Shown here: piece by piece, positions 7,468 through 14,484 of the stretch | Layout of the letters: each line of letters begins with the position of its first letter | How positions within the stretch are numbered: position 1 is the stretch's first letter | DNA from: CAMCXT01 sp046302715 | GTDB taxonomy: Bacteria > Bacteroidota > Bacteroidia > M30B66 | Assembly (NCBI GenBank): GCA_046302715.1 | Contig: JBKCHQ010000216.1 | Coordinates: forward strand, 1 to 18,497 | Direction: 5' to 3' | Length of the DNA: 18,497 bases | Made by a program: the position numbers and the translations under genes | Notes under the pieces: model-generated | The model's input: the letters and a program-made list of their open reading frames with translations, nothing else | Databases searched by the model: none | Told to the model about the DNA's origin: nothing

Positions 7468-10400
7468 TAATTCAATAAAATCTGATTTTGGCCAATTAAG
7501 CGCTCAATATCTTCCTGAAAATCGGGGTTAGTGGCATCCACCGAATGGGTTTCTGAAACCAATATAAGCTGTGTTTCCTCTTCAAAACCATTAAGCGCCA
7601 CACGCAGCTTACATTTACCGGGATACTTTTTAATCAAACCATTCAATTCTTCTATAAATCCTTCGTTCAAACTTGCCTCATGCAGCTGGAGTGTGCATTG
7701 CGCATACTTTTGTTGTAAATCGGACAAGAGGCCCATGCTTAAAATTTTTGCCTCAGGCATTTCGGGATTCCCAAAGCGATAAGACACCTTCCAGGTGAAA
7801 TGCACTAAGGTGCCATCAACTAAAAAATGTTTCATCTTGAGATAACTTTCAGAGAACAACGTTAACTGATGCGATCCGGTATAATCTTCAATAACGAAGG
7901 AGGCAAATTGATTGCCGTTTTTCATTATTTTTTGCTGTACGGCCGTAACCATGCCGCCCGATTTTACCTCATTTTTATCCTTAAACTTATCAATATTAGC
8001 CATTTCGCCTACCGGCACAAACTTAAAGTTCTCCAGCTCGCGACGGTAACTGTCCAGTGGATGGCCGCTAATGTATATCCCCACCACCTCTTTTTCTTTT
8101 TCAAGCATTTCGAGCACATGCCAAGGCTCGTATTTCGGAAGTTGCGGCTCCGGTATGCTTATTTCTGATTGCATATCACTAAACAGCGAATCCGAATTTT
8201 TACCCAACATATCCTGTGCACTTTGCCCATAACGTATTAAATGGTCGAGGAAACTGGGCTTTCCTGGAACCTCAACATGAAAAAACAGGGCACGTCCTTC
8301 AGAACCCACAAATTCATCAAAAGCACCGGCCAAAGCCAGGCATTCGATAGTGCGCTTGTTTACATGCCTCAAACTCACCCGCCTTAAAAAATCGTATACC
8401 GAGGTATAATTCCCACTTACCCTTTCGGCAATTAAATTTTGAACGGCGCCCTCACCTACTCCTTTAATGGCACCCAATCCAAAACGAACCTGGCCACGCT
8501 TGTTCACGGTAAACTGCATGCCCGACTCGTTAACATCAGGCCCCAGTACTTCGATTCCCATGCGCTTACACTCCTCCATAAAGAAGGTAATTTTATCCAT
8601 CGAACCCAGATTGTTGGTTAGGTTGGCCGCCATGTATTCGGCGGGATAATGCGCTTTAAGATAAGCCGTTTGAAAGGCGACAAAGGCATAGCATGTAGAG
8701 TGCGATTTATTAAAGGCATACGATGCAAAAGCCTCCCAGTCGGTCCAGATTTTTTCAAGTTTTTTCGCATCCAGGCCTTTTTCTGTTGCACCGGCAATAA
8801 ATTTAGGTTTGAGTTCATCAAGGGTTTTACGGTCTTTCTTACCCATGGCCTTGCGCAGCTTGTCGGCCTGACCTTTGGTAAATCCAGCAAGTTTTTGCGA
8901 AAGAAGCATAACCTGCTCCTGATATACGGTAATACCGTACGTTTCCTGGAGGTATTCTTCCATTTCGGGCAGGTCGTACTGTACAGCCTCAATCCCGTGC
9001 TTTCGCTTAATGAAATTGGGGATGTATTCGAGCGGACCCGGGCGATACAACGCATTCATGGCAATTAAATCGTCAAACTTATCGGGCTTTAAATCCCGCA
9101 GGTATTTTTGCATGCCCGTACTTTCAAACTGAAACGTTCCGTTGGTTTCGGCCCGTTGATAAAGCTCGTAGGTTTTGGGGTCGTCGAGTGGGATGGCATC
9201 AATGTCGATGGCAACACCATGATTCTGTTCGATCAACTTTAGTGCATCGCGAATAATGGTAAGGGTGCGTAACCCCAAAAAGTCCATTTTAATAACGCCG
9301 GCATCTTCAATGATTGAACCTTCAAACTGCGTAACCAGCAAATCAGAATCTTTTGATGTGGCCACAGGAATTAAGCCGGTTAAATCTTCGGGGGCAATGA
9401 TAATTCCGGCGGCATGCACACCGGTGTTTCGCACCGATCCTTCGAGTTTAAGCGCTTCTTTTAAAACCGTACTTTCAAGGCTATCGCTTTTCTCGTAAAA
9501 CTCGCGCAATTTTTTTACGCTGTCAAGCTCTTCGTTGCTTAGGTTTTCTTCCGTTTTAAGGCTGTTATCGCCCTCAAGTGGCGCAAGAATTACCCTGTTA
9601 AGCTTAATACCGGCCTTTTCGGGTACAAACTTGGCCAGCATATTGGCATCGTTGAGAGGCAAATCCATCACGCGTGCCACATCTTTAATACTGGATCGGG
9701 CAGCCATTGAACCGTAGGTAATAATTTGTGCTACCTGATTTTTACCGTATTTATCCACCACATAATCAATAACTTTTTGACGACCTTCATCGTCAAAATC
9801 GGTATCAATATCGGGCATTGATGCACGTTCGGGATTTAAGAAACGCTCAAAAAGTAAATCGTATTTTATGGGATCGATATTGGTAATGCCGATACAATAG
9901 GCCACAGCTGATCCAGCGGCCGAACCACGGCCCGGACCAATAAACACGCCTAAATCGCGGCCTGCTTTTATAAAGTCGGATACAATTAAAAAATAACCGG
10001 CAAAGCCCATTCGATCAATAACATCGAGCTCAAAGTTTAAACGCTCCTCAATTTCAGGGGTTATTTCGGAATAACGGCTGCGCGCACCCACTTGAGTGAG
10101 ATGCCGCAAGAAATTCATTTGGGTATCAAATTCCTTGGGAAGAGGAAAATTAGGCAGTAAAATATTTCGCTTCAAATCGAGCAGTTCCACCTTCGAAACA
10201 ATTTCGTTGGTATTGTCAATCGCCTGCGGAATATCCTTAAACAAGGCGCTCATCTCGTTCTGCGATTTAAAGTAGAACTGATCGTTGAAAAAAGCAAATC
10301 GGGTTCCCTTGGGATTTACTTCATCGTCGGAAAACTCTTTATTGGTAGGGGTGGATTTTTTTTCGCCCGTATTGATGCAGAGCAAGATATCATGTGCATT

Positions 10401-11069
10401 CCAATCTTCGCGTTCTACATAATGCGAGTCATTAGATGCAATAACCTTCACATTATATTTATCAGCAAACTCAAGCAACACCTCGTTTACCTTCTCTTGC
10501 TCGGGTATGGCATGGCGCTGTAATTCGACATAATAATCCTCACCAAACAAATCGAGCCACCAGCGAAACACTTCCTCACCTGCTTCAATCCCTTTTTTGA
10601 GGATGGTGCGCGGAACCTCAGCACCGATGCAGCAGGTGGTGGCAATCAGACCTTCGTAATGTTTAAGGATGAGCTCTTTGTCGATACGTGGATATTTACC
10701 GTACAAGCCTTCGATATACCCTAGCGAACAAAGCTTCACCAAATTGCGATACCCTGTTTCATTTTTGGCAAGCAGCAACTGATGATAACGCACATCTTTA
10801 TCGCCCTTGGTAAAATTGCGCTTAAAACGATCTTCAACCAAGTAAAACTCGCATCCCACAATGGGTTTTACCTTAGGTTTACCATCATCGCCCTTATTTT
10901 TATAAGCTTCGGCCACAAATGCAAATGCGCCAAACATATTTCCGTGGTCGGTAATGGCCATGGCGGGCATACCGTCAGAAATGGCTTTTTTGTAAAGCTT
11001 TGAAATATCTGCGGCACCGTCGAGAAGCGAAAATTGAGTATGAACGTGGAGATGGGAAAATTGTGGCAT
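7467..11069 (-). CDS. dnaE: DNA polymerase III subunit alpha (replicative C-family polymerase)
   Basis: This is the catalytic subunit of the replicative DNA polymerase III, making the chromosome with the beta clamp and clamp loader. At 1200 residues it is a normal DnaE1 length. The N-terminal PHP domain starts at once with HLHVH (residues 6-10) and spans about 1-290. The palm carries GPGRGSAAGSAVAYC (388-402) and the catalytic aspartates D420 and D422 in PDIDTDFDD, with the third probably D596 in GVIKMDFLGL. Fingers (including the YGSMAARSSIKDVARV segment at 452-467 and NALYRPGPLEYIP near 672) are followed by a helix-hairpin-helix region around 840-880 and an OB fold at about 1037-1100. The nine PHP metal ligands all appear present (H8, H10, D17, H42, E74, H96, C146 or C147, D214, H216), unlike the degenerate enterobacterial enzyme. 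The ATG at 11069 begins the protein right at the PHP motif, so the start is secure. No frameshift is seen. The upstream lipoprotein gene on the same strand is 114 nt away. Confidence 0.98.
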   Translation of the reverse strand: MPQFSHLHVHTQFSLLDGAADISKLYKKAISDGMPAMAITDHGNMFGAFAFVAEAYKNKGDDGKPKVKPIVGCEFYLVEDRFKRNFTKGDKDVRYHQLLLAKNETGYRNLVKLCSLGYIEGLYGKYPRIDKELILKHYEGLIATTCCIGAEVPRTILKKGIEAGEEVFRWWLDLFGEDYYVELQRHAIPEQEKVNEVLLEFADKYNVKVIASNDSHYVEREDWNAHDILLCINTGEKKSTPTNKEFSDDEVNPKGTRFAFFNDQFYFKSQNEMSALFKDIPQAIDNTNEIVSKVELLDLKRNILLPNFPLPKEFDTQMNFLRHLTQVGARSRYSEITPEIEERLNFELDVIDRMGFAGYFLIVSDFIKAGRDLGVFIGPGRGSAAGSAVAYCIGITNIDPIKYDLLFERFLNPERASMPDIDTDFDDEGRQKVIDYVVDKYGKNQVAQIITYGSMAARSSIKDVARVMDLPLNDANMLAKFVPEKAGIKLNRVILAPLEGDNSLKTEENLSNEELDSVKKLREFYEKSDSLESTVLKEALKLEGSVRNTGVHAAGIIIAPEDLTGLIPVATSKDSDLLVTQFEGSIIEDAGVIKMDFLGLRTLTIIRDALKLIEQNHGVAIDIDAIPLDDPKTYELYQRAETNGTFQFESTGMQKYLRDLKPDKFDDLIAMNALYRPGPLEYIPNFIKRKHGIEAVQYDLPEMEEYLQETYGITVYQEQVMLLSQKLAGFTKGQADKLRKAMGKKDRKTLDELKPKFIAGATEKGLDAKKLEKIWTDWEAFASYAFNKSHSTCYAFVAFQTAYLKAHYPAEYMAANLTNNLGSMDKITFFMEECKRMGIEVLGPDVNESGMQFTVNKRGQVRFGLGAIKGVGEGAVQNLIAERVSGNYTSVYDFLRRVSLRHVNKRTIECLALAGAFDEFVGSEGRALFFHVEVPGKPSFLDHLIRYGQSAQDMLGKNSDSLFSDMQSEISIPEPQLPKYEPWHVLEMLEKEKEVVGIYISGHPLDSYRRELENFKFVPVGEMANIDKFKDKNEVKSGGMVTAVQQKIMKNGNQFASFVIEDYTGSHQLTLFSESYLKMKHFLVDGTLVHFTWKVSYRFGNPEMPEAKILSMGLLSDLQQKYAQCTLQLHEASLNEGFIEELNGLIKKYPGKCKLRVALNGFEEETQLILVSETHSVDATNPDFQEDIERLIGQNQILLN

Positions 11070-11183
11070 AGTGCAAATATGCTCAATCCAAAACGCTTTA
11101 AAAAATCATAATTTCAACAGCGATTGTTAACATATTTCTTGATAATTCACATCGGTTTAAGTGCATCTCGCAGTATGCCCTTT

Positions 11184-12770
11184 TTATTCTTCCCAACCTG
11201 ATGTGTCGAGTTTTTTAAGGGTAATTATCGGCATACGCCCCGTAAATTTATATTTCGAAAACAGCTTCGAATTAAATTTAAACAAAGAGCGTGGTTGCTT
11301 TAAGGTATCTAAGAACGGTTTGTAATGAATTTCTTGATACTCCAGGTCTTCATTCATAGTTTTTTCGAATGGTGGCACATGCCTGTAACTCGTTTTATAA
11401 TCAAATTTCTTGTTTTGATAGCCGGGTGCTGACACCTCAAAATGCACACAAGGGGTATTACTTGAAATTTTAAGCCGACCGTTCACGTCTGAAAAGGTAT
11501 TGAGTCCAATCTTCCAATCGTCGTTCCAACCACGTATTACTGCGCCCTCGATAGGTTCTTCGGTGTCGCTATCTATAACCTGCGTTTCCAGTAAATAATT
11601 CGAGTAACCGAGCATGTTGTAGTAATTGCTCATGCAGGCACAATTGTCCGTCTTTTTTAGTTCGTTAGCTTTCTTAATGGCAGCTACCACTGGTTTCAAG
11701 CTTCCTAAAATGGCGTGTTTTTTATCGGCAGTGTAGGTGGTTCCCTCACGATTTAAAATTCCGGTAAACTGTGCCTCGAAATGCGCTCCTGGAATTTCCT
11801 GAAACTCCCACCATCCCATACCAATACCACCGCAGTTGAGGATGCGCTGCATTACATCATTAAATAGAATGTGCTGATCGGCATACGAAACTTTCTTGTT
11901 ATCGGCCGGAAGCGAAGTTTCGCCAATCATCCAAGGTTTTCCCGAATATTTCGAATACCAATATATTTCATTCGGAATGCGTAAGGGATGGTACGTATGG
12001 AAACAAATAAAATCAACAGGCAACATCGACGGATCCCACTCAAATACCTCAATTGGTTCTGAAAAACCTATGGTAAATAACTGCCGGGGCGCCAAATCGT
12101 CCATCATCTCTTTCCACTCTCTTACAATTGAGATGGCTTCGTTCTTGGGCCGAACAAGTCGCGCACCTGAAGCATCGTTTTTTTCATCAAAATAGAGGGG
12201 CTCATTAAAAAAATCGTAGGCAAAAAGTCCGGGTTCATGACTCATTTCGCTTAACAGCTTACGGGTAAACTGCTTGAGCATATCGTTATCGTAAGGCGGC
12301 TTAATGAGAAGCATTACTTTTAAGCTTTCCTTGTTGGCCATTTGCACCAGTTCATGAATGGCTTTTGTAATAAAATCAGCCTGATCGCGTAGCGAAAGCT
12401 TACGATAAGAAGCTGGATAATAATAATGTTCCTTTTCAGAATCGAGTCGGTCGAGACAGATGCGAACCGAATTAAAGCCCATTTCGCGAATCAACTTAAA
12501 ATGCCCTTTGAGTTGATGGGCTGTTTGCAGCGAATCGGCATTTTCGTAAGCATTTTCGCGCTCATAGGCCATGGTAGGACTTAGAAAAAACTGATTTTCG
12601 GCATACCGGAATTCGACCACATAATTAAGCATAAGCGGAAAAAACGGTTTGCCCTCACATTCAAACTTACCTTCCTTGAGGGTTACATACTCGGGAGTGG
12701 TTTGATTGCAGGCCACCATAAATAACATAAAAGCGAGTATCCAAAACCTTTTAAGGACAGTAATTGGCAT
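11184..12770 (-). CDS. GH5-like glycoside hydrolase lipoprotein with C-terminal carboxypeptidase-regulatory-like domain
   Basis: From the ATG at 12770 the product has 528 residues. It begins with a lipoprotein signal (hydrophobic run then FMVAC, lipidated C21), which is why this start is preferred. An in-frame ATG at 12857 would add 29 residues and bury the signal. The region 29-370 looks like a clan-A (beta/alpha)8 hydrolase related to family 5 cellulases/mannanases. GFNSVRICLDRL (98-109) is the early strand, E190 in FFNEP the likely acid/base, HTYHP (258-262) a substrate-site strand, and E284 in MIGETS the likely nucleophile, with WWEFQE (320-325) near the last strand. Residues about 392-465 (ETQVIDSDTEEPIEGAVI, then DVNGRLKI, then VSAPGYQ) resemble a CarboxypepD_reg-like beta-sandwich, a domain more usual at the start of SusC receptors. 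The substrate is unknown. The protein is probably anchored in the periplasm or on the outer membrane. It has no sugar-utilisation neighbours and is divergent from the photolyase gene. Confidence 0.75.
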   Translation of the reverse strand: MPITVLKRFWILAFMLFMVACNQTTPEYVTLKEGKFECEGKPFFPLMLNYVVEFRYAENQFFLSPTMAYERENAYENADSLQTAHQLKGHFKLIREMGFNSVRICLDRLDSEKEHYYYPASYRKLSLRDQADFITKAIHELVQMANKESLKVMLLIKPPYDNDMLKQFTRKLLSEMSHEPGLFAYDFFNEPLYFDEKNDASGARLVRPKNEAISIVREWKEMMDDLAPRQLFTIGFSEPIEVFEWDPSMLPVDFICFHTYHPLRIPNEIYWYSKYSGKPWMIGETSLPADNKKVSYADQHILFNDVMQRILNCGGIGMGWWEFQEIPGAHFEAQFTGILNREGTTYTADKKHAILGSLKPVVAAIKKANELKKTDNCACMSNYYNMLGYSNYLLETQVIDSDTEEPIEGAVIRGWNDDWKIGLNTFSDVNGRLKISSNTPCVHFEVSAPGYQNKKFDYKTSYRHVPPFEKTMNEDLEYQEIHYKPFLDTLKQPRSLFKFNSKLFSKYKFTGRMPIITLKKLDTSGWEE

Positions 12771-12893
12771 TAAACTGCGTATTTGATGACATTGATTTTT
12801 ATTGTTCATGGCGCAGAACAAATATCTTAAATACAACCCTACAATTGCACACCGCATCCGAACTTTACGCCATGAAGGTTGTTGGATTGAGTA
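12771..12893. promoter_or_regulatory. Divergent intergenic region between the lipoprotein hydrolase and the photolyase
   Basis: These 123 nt lie between two genes read in opposite directions and must hold or adjoin both promoters. No clean Bacteroidota pair (TTTG ... TAnnTTTG) is visible on either strand, and neither start has a purine-rich ribosome site. Part of it would be coding if the longer upstream ATG (12857) of the lipoprotein were used. The assignment is by position only. Confidence 0.35.
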
Positions 12894-14426
12894 ATGAAAA
12901 AACTGAGATTAATTCTGGGCGATCAGCTCAACATACAGCACAGTTGGTTTAAAACGGTTGATGCTAATACGATTTACGTTTTGATGGAATTGCGGCAGGA
13001 AAGCACGTATGTAACCCATCACATCCAAAAAATTGTAGCTTTTTTTTCGGCGATGGAAGCCTTTGCCGAAACGCTCAAAAAGCTGGGCCATGAAGTCGTG
13101 TATATTTATTGCGATGCACCCGAAAACAGTGGCGAACTCGAAACCGAGCTTCTTAAAATTATCAAAAGCCGTAATATCGATGGCTTCGAATACCAGTTGC
13201 CCGACGAATACCGTCTCGATAAGCAACTTGGCGATTTCTGCGCCACGTTAAAAATACCTTCAAAGGCATGCGATACCGAACATTTTTTTTGCCGCAGGGA
13301 AGAGCTCGCCCAATTTTTTGAAGGCAAGAAGCAATATTTGATGGAGTTTTTTTATCGGATGCTGCGTAAACGGACCGGCTATTTAATGCAAGGAGCACAG
13401 CCCGAAGGTGGAATCTGGAATTTTGACCATGAAAATCGGAAGCCGATTAAAGAACGCCCCAACATACCTCGGCCAGCCCATTCAAAACGAGAGGTAATAC
13501 CGGTGCTCGCTCGAATTAAGCAAGCTCAATTGCCCAACTTTGGAACTATGCCGGCCGGAACATTCCCCTGGCCGGTTACCCGTAACGAAGCCCTCGATTT
13601 TCTGGATCATTTCGTGCAGCATTTACTCCCAGATTTCGGTAATTTTCAAGATGCCATGCAAGAGGACGAGCCCTATTTATATCATTCGCGGCTTTCTTTT
13701 GCCATGAATGTAAAGCTGCTGCATCCGGCCGAAGTCATAGAGCTTGTTATTGCTGCACACAAGCAAAATCCTGAACGCATTTCACTCAACCAAACCGAAG
13801 GATTTGTAAGGCAAATTCTTGGTTGGCGCGAATACATGCGTGGCATTTACTGGGCACAGATGCCTCAATATGCTCATCTTAATTTTTTTAATGCCCATCG
13901 TAAATTGCCTGCTTGGTTTTGGGATGGAAACACCCAGATGAATTGCCTGAAACAGACCATTAATCAGAGTTTGGATTATGCGTATGCCCATCACATTCAA
14001 CGCCTTATGGTTACGGGCAACTTTATGCTTCTGGCGGGGATTGATCCCGATGAAGCCGATCGTTGGTATCTGGGCATTTATATTGATGCCATCGAATGGG
14101 TTGAAATTACCAACACGCGCGGCATGAGCCAGTATGCCGACGGTGGTGTTGTAGGCAGTAAGCCCTATTGCAGCAGTGCGGCTTACATCAATAAAATGAG
14201 TAATTATTGTAAAAACTGCAAGTACGATTCAAAGCTAAAAACAGAGGCAAATGCCTGTCCGTTTAACAGTCTTTACTGGCATTTTCATTTACGTAACAGA
14301 GATAAACTGGAACGCAATCCACGTATTGGAATGATGTATAAAACATGGGACAAAATGCTGCCCCAACATCAGGATGCGCTTATCAGCAAAGCCGAATCTG
14401 TATTGGATAAATTAAATGAACTGTAA
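12894..14426 (+). CDS. phrB: Iron-sulfur photolyase/cryptochrome ((6-4) photolyase, FeS-BCP/PhrB class)
   Basis: This 510-residue flavoprotein of the prokaryotic iron-sulfur photolyase-related class (DPRP family) is predicted to use light to repair (6-4) pyrimidine photoproducts, or to act as a blue-light sensor. Residues 1-120 form the alpha/beta antenna domain beginning LRLILGDQLN. The C-terminal FAD domain includes VRQILGWREYMRGIYW (305-320), HHIQRLMVTGNFMLLAGIDP (366-385), and WYLGIYIDAIEWVE followed by NTRGMSQYADGG. Four cysteines, C351, C439, C442 (CKNC) and C455, are spaced like the [4Fe-4S] ligands of Agrobacterium PhrB, and H366/H367 falls at the position of its catalytic histidine. 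Those PhrB positions are from memory and not aligned here. FAD, a lumazine-type antenna and an Fe-S cluster are therefore expected cofactors. The length matches the family. It starts at ATG without a Shine-Dalgarno sequence. The antiporter gene follows 58 nt downstream on the same strand and may be co-transcribed, with no obvious functional link. Confidence 0.92.
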   Translation: MKKLRLILGDQLNIQHSWFKTVDANTIYVLMELRQESTYVTHHIQKIVAFFSAMEAFAETLKKLGHEVVYIYCDAPENSGELETELLKIIKSRNIDGFEYQLPDEYRLDKQLGDFCATLKIPSKACDTEHFFCRREELAQFFEGKKQYLMEFFYRMLRKRTGYLMQGAQPEGGIWNFDHENRKPIKERPNIPRPAHSKREVIPVLARIKQAQLPNFGTMPAGTFPWPVTRNEALDFLDHFVQHLLPDFGNFQDAMQEDEPYLYHSRLSFAMNVKLLHPAEVIELVIAAHKQNPERISLNQTEGFVRQILGWREYMRGIYWAQMPQYAHLNFFNAHRKLPAWFWDGNTQMNCLKQTINQSLDYAYAHHIQRLMVTGNFMLLAGIDPDEADRWYLGIYIDAIEWVEITNTRGMSQYADGGVVGSKPYCSSAAYINKMSNYCKNCKYDSKLKTEANACPFNSLYWHFHLRNRDKLERNPRIGMMYKTWDKMLPQHQDALISKAESVLDKLNEL

Positions 14427-14476
14427 CAAAAAATTATTGCAGAACCTATTGGCAATTCAAAGGCTTTAAGTATTTT

Positions 14477-14481
14477 GGAGG
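14477..14481 (+). promoter_or_regulatory. Shine-Dalgarno-like GGAGG before the antiporter gene
   Basis: GGAGG sits 3 nt upstream of the ATG at 14485. None of the other starts in this window has such a motif, as expected for Bacteroidota. The spacing is shorter than the usual 5-9 nt, so it may be fortuitous, but it agrees with the chosen start. Confidence 0.3.
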
Positions 14482-14484
14482 CCG

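Noticed and set aside
8618..9055. 145-codon minus-strand and 139-codon plus-strand ORFs inside dnaE
   Set aside because: They lie wholly within the strongly supported dnaE frame, have low-complexity basic composition and no recognisable motif. They are frame shadows.
12771..12857. N-terminal extension of the GH5-like lipoprotein starting at the ATG at 12857
   Set aside because: It would place 29 residues before a clean lipoprotein signal whose lipobox cysteine fits only a start at 12770.
12875..12893. GGATTGAG shared just upstream of the photolyase start and upstream of the dnaE start (minus strand)
   Set aside because: An 8-base match at two sites in 18 kb of AT-rich DNA is compatible with chance, and spacing and flanks differ.
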